Notes: generated from the letters alone by a model not told the origin. A stretch of DNA of 64,000 bases from Trichopria drosophilae (GCA_030407085.1 CM059586.1:91943501-92007500); one strand, 5' to 3'; shown: positions 21,898-33,369, counted from the first letter of the stretch. Numbers and translations are program-made.

Positions 21898-22739
21898 TAT
21901 GGTAGACAACAAAAAATTGATTTGTTTAAAAAGGGCTCTAATGATTATTTTGATTTTTGGTGGACAATACTTGGGAATGTCTACAATATTGAACTAAGAG
22001 AGAAAATTCCATTTAATTGGACTATTTATTTACCCGTGGTTCAAGTCCATCGCGCGCAATGTTCTAAAACATTTTAAGACCACAGATATATAACAAAATG
22101 TGGAAAAATGATAACATTTTATTAATCGATTTCTTTTTATATTTATTTAATGCCAGTAAAAATCTCAGCAAGCTTGATTACTGGTAAACACAATAATGTT
22201 AACTATTATATAGCAGATAAACAATGTACATTGGTTTTATTACTCCTAATATTTGAAAATTGCGATACAAAATATCGGTAAGTATAACTTTTTAGTAAAC
22301 ACGTCAACATTTCTAAATTGATCCCCAAATGCACAGAATGATGTATTTTCGTTAAACAGATATTTTTACGTTGTTTTCTACGTTGCTGAATAAAATGTTA
22401 AACATTTCAAAAGTCGAATCCAATATGGCGAACGAGTTCTTCAAAATTCATTGAATTCTCATGCCAAAAATATTTTTAAAAATATTTACCTAAATTAGTT
22501 AAAAAATTATAATTACATCTTAAAATCTACTTAAAAGTGGAAAAAATAGAAACTAGCAATAAAAATACAAAATTTAAAGGCAAAAAAGTTTTACTTCTTC
22601 TACCACTACGCTATAAACAAATAACTAAAGAACTGCATTATGGATAATACGCAAAAAGAATTAGGTACTTGACAAAAAAACTGGAAATTTAGAAACGAAT
22701 AAAAAAACGATGTTGAAAATTTTACATCAGATTCATATT
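21898..22739. other. AT-rich sequence; one isolated B-box-like word
   Basis: GGTTCAAGTCC at 22038-22048 equals a tRNA B box, but no A box or cloverleaf lies upstream. Otherwise nothing is recognised. An ATGGCGAACG word near 22430 may be the edge of the ATGGCG repeat. Confidence 0.35.
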
Positions 22740-23580
22740 TAGATCAAGAAAAATTCCAGTACTCAATTTCAAATAATATCAATTGCTTTCGAAATGTTTA
22801 TACATCTGTTTACTCCGCCATTTTGAATTTCGAGCATCTAATTAGTATTCAACGACCTCGAGAATTTCCGAAACTAATTTTCAACGAATTCAATTGTTTT
22901 TGAGAAATCCGTCCACCATATTAAATCCGACATTTTTAGTTTAAAAAAAATGTCATTTTTTACATCCTTTTGTTTATAATCATAATTTATTTACATATAA
23001 TGTTTTTGTATATTAAAAAAATAACAAATAAAATAATCAGCTACATTTCATTTTGTGATTACAAAATCAAATTTTGAGCCCGGATTCTCAAAGGATACAC
23101 TCGAAAATAATAGAAAAAGATCTTTCTGTCATTCTTTTCTTATAATAGTGAAAATGAGGTCCAAATTTAATTAAATTGCAGAAATTGATACCAAACTGGT
23201 GCATTTTATCCTGCAGAAAAAATGTTATAGTTCAATTTTGCTTAATATGTAGTATTTTGGGTCGTTTTTTTAAATTAAAAATGGCGGATCCAATATAGCG
23301 AATACGTTTGAATTTTTATTAAATTAATCGGATTTGATTGCAAATTCTTACTCGGAGATTTCATGGGTCGCTGATCACAAATCTAAATTAAGTTTTCAAA
23401 AATTAAAAATGGGGAATACAATATGGCGGCCATTTTTTAAATATTTACTCGATTCTCTTGAAAATCGTTAATCGGAGGTTTTCGGGGTCACCTATTATAA
23501 ATCTGAAGTCAGTTTTGCAAAATTCAATATTGAGGTTGTAATATGGCGGTTGAAAATTCAACAAATTATGCCAGGCTTCC
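22740..23580 (+). repeat. ATGGCG-type dispersed repeats, several units
   Basis: At least four diverged units of about 100-130 bases follow one another. Each has AAATTAAAAATGGCGGATCC or a variant, an ATATGGCGG word, and a GGGGTCRCCTATTATAAATCTGAA-like segment. Both orientations occur (CGCCATTTTGAATTTCGAGC near 22820). The consensus is shared with units at 26740, 31400, 34100, 38650 and 61240. Confidence 0.55.
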
Positions 23581-24039
23581 GAAACTCAATAGTCATAAAT
23601 ATATTCAGTCAATTCAAAAGAATTATCAAAAATATCGGCCAAGCGACGATTTTCGAAAGTTAACTTCATAAACTTTCTAATTAAATGCACATGATTGTCT
23701 TATTACAAAAACTAACTTTCAAAGTTGTGTAACTGTGTTCAAAGAATGTTTTATCACTGCTATCATATATTTTTGAAAGATCTAGACCACCACCGTCAAT
23801 TACCATTTTAGGGGGTTTAAAGATCATGTCTTCGACATGTCCGACGGGCATCATATTCAGAAACAATATTTTTTTGCAGAGGAAAGAATTCTTCGAAAGA
23901 CGTACCGAACATATTCTAAAATTTCGATGATAGACCTCGAAAGAAAATAAAAAGAACGTTTATCATCGAAATGTTTTTCCTTTGAAAGGAGGTACAGTGT
24001 TTTCTTTTATTTTATAAACGAAATACGTCACATGTAGGC

Positions 24040-24250
24040 AAGAATTCATTACACGCAAAAGGATGGGGAAGTGGTGGATAGAGCAAGAGGGAAACCTTAA
24101 CTTTTCCTTATCGAAAATAAGTCGTTAGCCGGCCTTTCATCTCGTTAAACGAGTTTTCGCGGCGCGCCGCGCACAAACTTCTTTTCCTCCCTCCTTTTTT
24201 CGCTTTCCTTACACATCTCAACGGTTGCCTCGCTTTAAGGAATTTTTCAA
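24040..24250. other. Small GC-rich patch with GCGGCGCGCCGC palindrome
   Basis: A CpG-rich patch with a 12-base perfect palindrome, followed by a CT-rich tract (CTTTTCCTCCCTCC). It is not repeated elsewhere in the window. It may be a regulatory island; there is no direct evidence of function. Confidence 0.25.
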
Positions 24251-24650
24251 TTTTCCTCAAGTGAACTAATTTAACCTGCATGGAATTTTTAAAGCATTTA
24301 CGTAATCACAGAAGCATTAAAGCTTTAACAATTTACGCTTCCGAGTAAGTCACATTTACGGATTTATTAGTCATTAATAGCCTTCTTGTAACTTTTTGTT
24401 AAGTAATTACATTCTTGACTTTTCTCACTTTTAGTTTTCGACTTTATTCTTATTTAATTAAACAAGCAGCGTCCGTTCAACTTTAAGCACTGAATTTGTT
24501 TTTCAACATTTTTATGGCTGCATAACTAGCGAGATGTTAATGTAATTATTCAAATAGTATATTGGTGTCTTGAAATAAATTGCATTCCTGAATAGTATGT
24601 AAGATATACTCCGCAAAATAGTTATATTAATCGAATAATATCTATCATTA

Positions 24651-24853
24651 TTCTCTCTAAATTCCTTGGAGTGAGAATTCACTCTTAATAGAGTGAACCT
24701 TGAGCAACTCAATTGAAAGGATGAATTCTCTCTCTTAACTCACTGTCTGTAGTAAAAATTCACTCTTTACGATTGCGAAATCACTCTTTGACTGGAGTGG
24801 CTCAATTGTCACTTCTTAAAGAGTAAATTTTCACTTTAAAAAATTTAGAAAGT
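24651..24853. mobile_element. Miniature element with ACTCTT/AAGAGT words and 45-bp inverted ends
   Basis: The left end TTCTCTCTAAATTCC and the next 30 bases match the reverse complement of the right end with moderate divergence, including GTGAGAATTCACTCTT against GTGAAAATTTACTCTT. The interior repeats ACTCTTTA and AGAGTGA. No target duplication is certain. Confidence 0.5.
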
Positions 24854-24985
24854 ATCAAATAATATTTAAATGGTTTCAAGTACATTCGTGATGTGCTTTT
24901 TTACTTTTTAGTAAATTTGACTCAACTCAAGTTAATAAAATTTGCTTGCAATTCGAGGTTCTCTTCAAATATAATTTCTAGGTTG

Positions 24986-25474
24986 ACACTCAGAAAAAAA
25001 AAGTAGTTGAAATGACCATTTTTTCACTATGAATCATAGTGTGAAATGAGGACTAGGCATAGTAATAGTTAAAATAACTATTCTGAAATAGCAAAGTTTA
25101 ATAATGAAAAATGCTTAAAAATTGTCCTATTTTGAGCGACCATATTGGTTTTTACTTTCAGAATTTTCGGAATTTGACCTCAAACTTGGATCCAGCGATT
25201 CAAAATATCCAATAAACCATAACGCTGGTATCTGTTTGTTTATTCTCTGCTTATTCCATCTTTTATATCTACGTGTATACACGTAGTCCTCACTGGGAGC
25301 CCACCTGGGCAACTACATGTAGTCCACAGCGAAAGGGTTAAAAAAGTAATTTAATTCTTTAAGTCTACATGTTATTAATAAAAACAGTTAAATTAAAATT
25401 CATTTTTACTATTTTCTATAGTAAATCAGAACATCATATTCTACGATTTCTTTTTATTTAAATATGTAATTCTA
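24986..25474 (+). mobile_element. CACTCAGAAAAAA element with an inserted segment
   Basis: The left end CACTCAGAAAAAAAAAG resembles the element at 17939, and GAGGACTAGGCATAGTAATAG is shared with it. A foreign segment from about 25112 to 25340 ends in GCGAAAGGGTTAA, the kind of terminus seen on the TTAA-bounded elements, but no matching left end is visible. After it, ATAGTT-type sequence resumes. Confidence 0.4.
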
Positions 25475-25857
25475 CACAGAGAAAACGACTTGGTTGGAAT
25501 AATAAATAAGTTGGTTGCCCCAACTACTCGACTTAGTGCTTTGAGCTCTTAACGATTAATTGGTTGGTTCAACTATTTACAGTTAGTTGGGTTGGAACTA
25601 TTTTACAGCTAGTTGAGGTAACTATTTTACTCTCTAAATCTGAATCAGCGAAATCAGCGAGAACCGCTGCGAATCAGCGTATATACGCTGCAAATCAGCG
25701 ATAAGTATACCGCTGATTTGATTGGCGGTATATTTATCGCTGATTCGCAGTGGTTTTCGCTGATTCAGATTTAGAAAGTACCGGTAGTCTACATTACGCT
25801 AAGTTAGTTAATGTAACTAATTTTTTGTTGATATCAGTCCTGATTTACCTATCTGTA
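25475..25857 (+). mobile_element. TTGGTTG family element, copy 2, with a nested palindrome
   Basis: It starts CACAGAGAAAACG directly after TA and continues with GACTTGGTTGG, AAGTTGGTTGCCCC and AACTATTTACAG words. It is interrupted at 25637-25771 by a separate palindrome. The right end is uncertain. A first copy lies at 704. Confidence 0.5.
25637..25771. mobile_element. 135-bp palindromic ATCAGCG element, nested, TA-flanked
   Basis: The ends AATCTGAATCAGCG and CGCTGATTCAGATT are perfect inverted repeats with TA outside each. ATCAGCG or CGCTGAT recurs many times inside, with TATATACGC and GGTATA hairpins. It interrupts the TTGGTTG element, so it arrived later. Confidence 0.75.
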
Positions 25858-26099
25858 GTTCTAGAGTATTCCACGTTCAGATAAATGAATGAAACTGATT
25901 TTTATAAAATAACCAGTCATTTTAATAATTTGTTCAAGTGATTTAATAAATCCGCAATAATTTAATTATTGTGTTTCCACGAACTGAGTTTTATTTGAAA
26001 AGAAGAAATATTTAACAAACATAATAAAAGACAATAATATCTATATCTAGTAAAATTAAGGTATGGAAACGAATAACAGATATTTCTTAAAAAAAATAT

Positions 26100-26480
26100 T
26101 TTTTTTGTAATGCAGTTCACGCTGCATTATATATATGTGCAGGGGCGCTGCAACATAGGTATATACGTGTGTCGCACAGGGGGGTTGAAATTTAACAGTT
26201 TCCCTCCGTTTCTCGCAAGCGGATTGGCCGTTGTACAATGCCGGCGCTGAAACCGCCAGAAATCCGCTTACGCGAGTGACGTCTTTACGCAATTATCCGT
26301 AATTGGACCTCTTCTGCCTAAACCTTGCAAACCTAATTAGACGCGAAGAATGCGGCAGGATAAACGCCCAAACAATCGGCACGATTTACAAAGGAAAGAA
26401 ACCCGGAGCTCCCGATTACACGACTGTTTGTTTCACGAATTTATGCAACGATGAAACCAGTGTTTACACATAAGTTTCTT
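26100..26480. other. GC/CpG-rich unique patch
   Basis: This unique sequence contains ATTGGCCGTTG, GCCGGCGCTG and CGCGAGTGACGTC. It has no recognisable coding frame; the 78-codon minus frame has no domain. It looks like a regulatory island or untranslated exon. I see no core promoter that settles it. Confidence 0.25.
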
Positions 26481-26729
26481 TAAAATTTCAAATCGGGTGA
26501 CCGAAAACGAGTGATTTAGCTAAGGAGGTATGTTTTGAAACATTCAAAATGATCAAATTTCATGGAAGAACAGCAATTTATGGTGGACAAACCCGAATGT
26601 TTTGGTATAAAAATGGGGGTATTTGTAGCGTTGAGGGATACTTGTGATACATAAATAACGATGTTGTGTTGTAGAAAGTTGTGTTATGATGCAAATGACC
26701 CAAAAATTACTTATGACAATGACAGGAAA

Positions 26730-27020
26730 GAAAATTCAAAAGCATCATTTATATATTTTGACCGCCATTTTGAATTTGGACCATCCAATACAAAATTTGT
26801 AAGCCACGACCCAGAACACCCTTATACATAATTTATCACAAAAATTGAATCGCAATTAAAATATATTGCCGCCATTTTGGGTCAGTCATTTTGAATTTGA
26901 AAAATCTAGCAGAAAATTCGTAATCCATGACCTAAAAAACATTTACATACAAATCATTACAAAAATTGAAAAGAATTTAAATTTTGTTTTCCGCCATTTT
27001 TAATTTCGAAAATATAACAT
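26730..27020 (-). repeat. ATGGCG-type repeats, three units (mostly inverted)
   Basis: CGCCATTTTGAATTTGGACC, GCCGCCATTTTGGGTC and CCGCCATTTTTAATTTCG are spaced about 110-130 bases apart. AAATTCGTAATCCATGACC and TCACAAAAATTGAA come between them in the same order each time. This is the clearest tandem form of the family in the window. Confidence 0.6.
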
Positions 27021-27239
27021 ACCACCAATTTCTACTGTCATATTCGTTTTCAGGAATAAACGATACGTCGAAAACAGGTTGTCCTTTCTTCGATTTCGAA
27101 TACACAGCTAATTCGTTTTACCGATTGTTTTATTTACAAACATCAGAGGTCAGACAAATTGTCACTTCGTTATAACAAACCTCTCAAGTATAGAAAAATT
27201 CAGTTGGTCTCGCGTTAAATTTATAAAATGTTCCGTGCA

Positions 27240-27520
27240 TGTTTAGAGAGTAAAATATGCGAATGGCACCGAGCGATAATAAAGAAAACGCATACGGACA
27301 GAAGAGGCGGATGATAATCCACAATCCCCGCTTTGCTTCACCCGAGAAAATTTAACGGCACATACAGAACAGTTGCGCAGCTCAACTCAATTGCCATGTC
27401 AAAACGTTGTGAAATAGGATTGATGTAATTTTGTTAGGCGCCCCCGTTTTGCCAGCCTGGCGTCTACATCGTTGATTAAAGAGTTGCAAAGTCGGACAAT
27501 GTCGACCACTGGAAACAATT
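27240..27520. other. GC-rich unique patch
   Basis: It includes GCGAATGGCACCGAGCG, GTTAGGCGCCCCCG and TGCCAGCCTGGCG (a short hairpin). There is no open frame of note. Function unknown. Confidence 0.25.
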
Positions 27521-27529
27521 ACAGCATGC

Positions 27530-28480
27530 TGTTTTTTTTTAATTAGAAAAAAGACATTTATTCACATATTATTAACAAATAATATATACATTTTATACTG
27601 CACTAATTCCGACTCTCATGTCTTTACTATCTCAAGTTAAAAACATTTTCTACATACAAATGATTCAAATGTTTGCTGTTTTTCTGAATTTATCACACAT
27701 TTTCGGTTTCTTCATATTTTTCATTCAATGAACATCTCAATTCAGCATTTTTAACATTTTCTTTAAAAATGTTTTTTCAACAATGCCTATTCAGGAATCG
27801 AAATGATGCAAATACCACCAGTTACCTTGCAGAGTATAAGCCACCAAATTTGAATTATTATTTGTTTAATACCTACCTGCATAAAAATTCTATTTATTCG
27901 TATTTTCTACATACATTTTTGTAGCATATGACTTTTAAGTTGAGTTATTTATTTCGTCATTTTTATGGTGTATATCTGTTTTAATTTAATCGCATCGTAT
28001 TAGAGGACAAAAAATTTCTGTTTTTTCAAGGCCTACAACTTTTTTCTGTGTGATATTTCGGTAACTATGTGTCGAAACGAGTTAAACGCGAAAATCCTGA
28101 AAAATCGGCATTTATCCCGTTTTTATGGCTATAACAAGAGAGATTATAGATCAAAAACCAATAAAGGCAATTTATAGAGCTTTAAAATATCTTTAAAATG
28201 AGCTCCGGTTCGTTAAGGTACCTTCAAACCGAGTCGAGATATTTCAAAAAATGTGATTTTTTCACCTAAATTTTAGTGTTGAATAACTTAAAAACTCTAC
28301 CTTCCCGGAAATTTTTTCAGAGGAAAAAGTTGCTCAGAATTATCTGTACAATCTACAGTTAGCCGCTGGGTAATGGTTGGCCGATCACCCTGTATAGCTC
28401 ATTTACGTTTAAAAAATGAATGACAATTTGTCTGTTTTTTTTTTGTTTTTTGAATAAATAAAAATGGCGGGACTCATGCC
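27530..28480. other. AT-rich sequence, probably repeat-derived
   Basis: 28050-28380 reads like a dispersed insect repeat, with CGAAACGAGTTAAACGCG at one side and GGCCGATCACCCTGTATAG at the other, but no second copy is in the window to prove it. The rest shows nothing. Confidence 0.3.
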
Positions 28481-28484
28481 AAAC

Positions 28485-28690
28485 TGCAACCAAAAGTGCA
28501 CAAAATCTATGACCTTCAACTAGAACATTTTTGGTTTTACAATTTTTTTTGACGCTATCAAATTTTTTTGTGGGCCTATCACAAGAAAAATAATAAAAAG
28601 TATGTTTGATTGAAAATATATCAAAATTAACGTCCCTGGTCATATTAATAGACCTAGATACCAAATTTCAGAAAAATCAATGATATTTAC
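28485..28690 (+). repeat. Dispersed repeat shared with 53377-53600
   Basis: AACCAAAAGTGCACAAAATC and CTTCAACTAGAACATTTTTGG align with AATCAAAAGTGCACAACAG and CTTCAAGTACACATTTTTTGG in the later copy. The resemblance is diverged. The 101-codon minus frame over this copy is a shadow. Confidence 0.4.
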
Positions 28691-29039
28691 AAAATTTGTC
28701 TTCCATATCAGATCAGAATCGTGACCAGGGACACTGAAATCCTAAAGAGTACTATGACTAAACAAATACGCACATTAGAAAAATGTTCTCCATAACAGGT
28801 CAAGACACTCCTAAGCGCTTCCGAGTGACATATTTCTTCATTATCGAAACATTATATTTTACGATTGCACTGAATACCACAGCATTCATAAGACACTTAC
28901 GTTACCATTTTTAAGACTTTTCTTGGTGTCTTATTCTATGTGAAATATAAGACATGCATAAGTGACCAAACTTTGCTACCCACCGATTGGGGCGTGCCGA
29001 TCGCGGCGTGTCTTAGATTATGTTAAGAAACATGATTCT

Positions 29040-29170
29040 TGTCACTGAGAGAAAAAAAAATATACAAATTGACTACCTACTAGATGATACACTTATATAC
29101 ATAGTTAAATGGCCTATTCTCGACACTTTCAGGTGATGATAAATGATACACTATTAACAACATACTAGGC
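29040..29170 (+). repeat. CACTGAGAGAAAAAA element, left end only
   Basis: CACTGAGAGAAAAAAAAATA is followed by TACATAGTTAAATGG, as in the ATAGTT-rich elements at 17939 and 24986. No right end was found. Confidence 0.35.
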
Positions 29171-29571
29171 AACACGTGGACTACAAATCCACCATTTTGG
29201 AACTTGTATCAAGAACTCACCGTTGCAACAATTTTAGACTTTTTACTCTGAAATATCAACTAAAAAATACCATCCAGGAACTAAACGAGTTTTAAGAAAT
29301 TTGATCTTTATTGCCGAATATCAGGTGACACATTTTCCATAATTTCGGTTCCAACATCTAACCTTTAAATGACATTACGGAAAGATATAATCGGCAAGGG
29401 AGATCAGGTTTAAAATAAAACTTCAGCCAATGAAATCTACAATCCAAATTTTAAATCAGCTCCATCTGAAACATCCGCCACAACATCAATGTGACCATTC
29501 TACAAACCACCTCTAGCAAAATAACCCCAAATTATATCACCAAATTATTACTAGGCTAAGGAACTATCTAG

Positions 29572-29775
29572 TTCGGGCCGTGGTGCAGTGTTGGCATTTC
29601 CATCCTGCTTAATATCACCATACTTGAAGAAGAACAAGAAGAGGTGATGATAAGCTGTCAACACTACTCTTTGGTCATTTCTACTATACGAATGCCAATA
29701 AACGAGATTGTGTGCAAAATTTGCAAAGATTTCCGGCTTACATTCGATTTGTTTCCGTTTCTGAATGAAATTTAG
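29572..29775 (+). pseudogene. Unrecognised reading frame, copy 1 of a dispersed pair
   Basis: A frame of 67 codons without an ATG near its start runs to a TAG at 29773-29775. Its last part, INEIVCKICKDFRLTFDLFP, aligns in frame with IKEIVCKIFSKYQLVFDLFP in the frame at 33370-33666. Retained peptide similarity with different codons suggests both descend from a translated sequence, probably a transposon protein. I recognise no domain. The 75-codon minus frame over the same bases is a shadow. Confidence 0.4.
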
Positions 29776-30014
29776 CAAAGCTTAATGCGATATTAAACGT
29801 TTTCTAACGAGTATATTCACAGTGTTAATGGATTTTTATCTTTCAGGTTATGTTCAATGAATACCTGCAAAAACATCTAATTTTGGAATGCAAGTCAAAT
29901 ATAGAACCAAATGAAACGAAATGATAAGTAATTTTAAGCCTGCTATATCAAAAGAACGTATCACTTTGAATTATAAATAAATATTTTGTCTTCAATGTTT
30001 CGTAAAGAATCAAA

Positions 30015-30307
30015 TGCACACTTAAAGAAATGTTTGTTTACAGTTAATGTAACCGCTTCGTAGTAAAGCTAACAGAATTTAAATTTTGATGTTAAAGTAA
30101 TGTACTTTATCCGGAAGTTATAGTAATCTGAGATTCGGTTAAATTTGTTATGTTAATATTTAATATAAGAATTTTAAATATGTATGTCGGGATTATTACG
30201 TGACCGGTAGTTATGTTTACACGCTTACAGTTTCACCGAAATAGAGATAAACATACATACACACTCGCAATCATTCGATTTTCTGCGAATTTTTCGACGC
30301 ATTGTTG
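30015..30307 (+). mobile_element. CACTGAGAGAAAT family, copy 3, 5' part
   Basis: From AAAGAAATGTTTGTTTACAG to TTTTTCGACGCATTGTTG it follows the elements at 1853 and 21430 closely. It stops exactly where a CCCTGCC element begins at 30308. The missing 3' part was not found after that element, so it was deleted or is too diverged. Confidence 0.65.
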
Positions 30308-31731
30308 CCCTGCCAAAAATATGAGCGTCCATTAAGAGTTCATAAAGCGTGAAATTGAAGTTTGGGAAACGCGCAAGAAACGTGCATTCCGCTTCCATGA
30401 AAGTTCGATAGGAGTACTTAAAGCGAGAATAATGTACCTTTTAAGAGTTCAACGTTTTGAATTTATGAACGGCTACGTACGCTTTGGAAGCGTACAGGAA
30501 GAGTTCCTGATTAATATATAAGAAAAAAAAGACTTACCTTGCAAACATTTTTATTTATTTTATATTTTTTTCCATATTTTATATAAAAATTAATTTTTAA
30601 TAATTTTTTTATGTAATTCAACTTTTGTAAAGATAAATTAATTATCTTTAAATAAGGTGTTTCTCATTCGGTCACCTATCCAGTCGTAATCAGAGGCATG
30701 CGACGCTTAACATGAAATAAAGACTGCGCGTGATCCAACGATTGATCTACTACCGTGAAACAATTTCTAAGACTTAATATGATAATCGTGTTACACCTGC
30801 ATTCTACTAGAAACTTTCGTTGATAATGAATAAATAAAGCTTAATATTCTTCTAGTATAATGTGGATCAAAATAATTTTTCGATATTGAGCATTATAAGG
30901 TTTCGTACAGAAACTCGTACAAGATTGTAAAAATCACTTTACTCCTTCTTGCCGAAAGTCTCATGAACTCATTAATTTTGGGTTTCTCATGTAGCGTACA
31001 AAAGTAAAAAAGGCTTCATGCACTCTTAAAAGCCGCTTTACTGGACGCTTAGATAACGCTTAAAAGGTGCATATTCATGATTCAGAACTCTACTCAATTA
31101 ACCCTTAGAAGCATGGTGGTAACCCACGTTACCACCTCGATTTCTTTGATATTTGCTAATTTAAATTCCAGTTAACGCATTTAGATCGGTCTTTTTACTA
31201 TTTTCTATTACTATAGAGATAGAAATATGTATAAAAACCGTTGTTACGATATGATTGTTTATTATTTATGAGTTATGAATAAACAACCATGAAAAAACAC
31301 GATTTTTTTCGAAAGAATTCAGTATTGACGCTGTTTTTTAAGATAATATTAGAAATTTGGTATAATACCGTTTTATATATCGCTGATGGCGATACCGATA
31401 TTGGTTTTACGAAATACAAAATGTCGACTTCAAAATGGCGGCCATCATGATGTAAAAACGCAACAATTTAATGAATTTTCATATTTTTGTCCGCCATATT
31501 GAATCTGCTATTTTTAATTTTAAAAATCTGACACCGGATTCGTAATCAGCGACCCCAAAAACTTCCGACTAACAAATTTAAAGTAAATTCAACGTAAAGA
31601 AAAATGTATGCTTCAAAGGGTTAAGCGCCATTTAAACTTATGTTAAGCGTGCGATTCGCTCCGTTAAGAGTACAATTTCGTAAAAACGTTTCTTACCGGA
31701 CACTTTACTGTACGCTTCAGTTTTGGCAGGG
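30308..31731. mobile_element. CCCTGCCAAAA inverted-repeat element with nested insertion
   Basis: The ends CCCTGCCAAAA and TTTTGGCAGGG are inverted repeats. Near both ends the words AAGCGTACAG, AAGCGT, ACGCTT and AAGAGTTC recur in both orientations, like subterminal transposase-binding repeats. It has no transposase. A TTAA-bounded element occupies 31102-31620, so without it the element is about 0.9 kb. No target duplication was identified. Confidence 0.6.
31098..31624. mobile_element. TTAA-bounded (piggyBac-type) element, nested
   Basis: TTAA stands at 31098-31101 and 31621-31624. The ends CCCTTAGAAGCAT and ATGCTTCAAAGGG are inverted repeats beginning with CCC. The interior has ATGGCGGCCATC and CGCCATATTGAATCTGC blocks, so it carries the ATGGCG repeat. 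That suggests other ATGGCG units may be debris of such elements. It is non-coding. Confidence 0.75.
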
Positions 31732-31899
31732 TGAAGACACCTGATTTTGCAGTACATAAGTAACAAACAATAATGTGTACATTGCAGAAGAATGTCTATT
31801 CGAAATCAATCAATAGCCATCATCGTATAAAACGACCTGCACATTTGAATGTCGAACACACGACATATGTGAAGTAAGACAAAACCCATCAATTCAAAT

Positions 31900-32470
31900 T
31901 GACGCTTCTTACGTAAAGTCACATTTTAACATAGAACGATGCGCGTTCTGTTCATTTCAATAAAGAACCCGACGGGCGTTCCGCGACAAATGAAGTTGTA
32001 GGGTTGATTCTAATGACTTATGAAGTCAAGCCAAATGACCGGGCGTACATGTGGCCCCCGTCCCCCTGGTGTCCCCAACCCCTGACCCTCTCGTAAACGC
32101 TCCCCGCGAGTGGTACTTTGAGTAACTCGGTAAATCCAATAATCTCGCCCCTCAACGCGGAACAATCGTTCGTCCATTAGATTGCTCCAAGACGAATTGC
32201 GAGAGCGAATAAATATTATGAAACAACCTCGGTGAGGGACGGGTACGTAATTGACTTTTCAATGATTTTACTGGCGACCTATTACATGCTCAGCGAACAG
32301 GCGCGCTTTGTAAGAGGATCTTTTTTATACGGCAGTCCAAAAATCATCTCGGTGGTTTATCGCGTTGATTGTTTCGTAATGGGAGAAAAATGTTTTACCC
32401 CCACTTTTTCAAATTTTACGAATTCAATTCGATTTTCCAAAACCAATCCAATTAATGGAATCGTGTAATT
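31900..32470. other. GC/CpG-rich unique island
   Basis: It includes GCCCCCGTCCCCCTGGTG, CGCCCCTCAACGCGG and GCGAACAGGCGCGC. A 78-codon frame at 32232-32468 starts at a real ATG-like GTG codon and gives no known motif. It is among the most gene-like non-repeat DNA in the window, but I cannot identify an exon or promoter. Confidence 0.25.
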
Positions 32471-32800
32471 AGCATCTGAAATCAGGTGTTTTAATTGAAG
32501 ACCCAAAGATACTTAAAAGTGTCCTCTTTTAAAATGTGTCTTGATTTAGGCTCCTTAAAAACGAAGTGTCCCAAAATTTCAGATATTTTCTGTCTAATGA
32601 AATAAACTACATTTAATTTTTAACTTCCGGTCGTTCCTGTATTTTTTTCACGTATTTAACAAGGAGATCGAATTAAGTTGTTCGAAAATTATACCTGCCT
32701 TTTGATCAACGTAACCTAACCTTATCTTAGAAGCGAAATTTCATTACAATTTACTTTACCAGGTGGGGAGTTATCGTAATACACTTAAATTTCGTAACAC

Positions 32801-33347
32801 CCCTATCGGCCCAAGTTGACCCGTTTTTTTAAGTCGATCTAGAGTCAAGTCGAATTAAAGTCGACACGACCTATACAAAACCTATCGGTCAATTGTCGAT
32901 CGAAATTCGGTCAATTTTTTGCACATATCGACCGTCGACTTTCGGTAAATTTTCTAAAATCGACCAATTAAATTTTGGGTCAACTTCCGGTCGACTTTTG
33001 CGAAATCAACCGAGTGTTGACTCATTCAAAAACCAATTATTCGGTCAATTATCGGTCAACTTCACAAAAGTCAACTCAAAATCGACCATTGAAAATTTGG
33101 CGTCGACTCACGGTCGACTTTTACCACATCGACCGATTATAGACTAATCAATATTATACCTTTCGATAAATTTTCGATCAACTTTGTAAAAGTCAGCTGA
33201 AATTCGATCAATTAAATTATTGGTCTACTTATCGTAAAATTTGACCGATTACAGTTTCGACAATGAAAGAGTCAATTTTGAGTAAATTCTTTGCACAAAT
33301 CGCCCGTCGATTTTCGGTTGAATGTCGGTCGACTCGGGCCGATAGGG
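32801..33347. mobile_element. GTCGAC-rich inverted-repeat element, copy 1
   Basis: The ends CCCTATCGGCCCAAGT and GGGCCGATAGGG form inverted repeats. The inside is built of GGTCGACTTTT, AAATCGACC, CGGTCAA and TCGGTCAACTT words in both orientations, with the appearance of short units amplified within one element. An 84-codon frame through it comes from this repeat structure. A smaller copy is at 42400-42675. Confidence 0.6.
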
Positions 33348-33369
33348 TACTGAGAGTAGAAAATAGTAA

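Noticed and set aside
22038..22048. GGTTCAAGTCC as a tRNA B box
   Set aside because: No A box, anticodon arm or acceptor stem can be placed around it.
28359..28664. 101-codon minus-strand frame
   Set aside because: It covers a dispersed repeat that recurs near 53377, and gives no recognisable protein.
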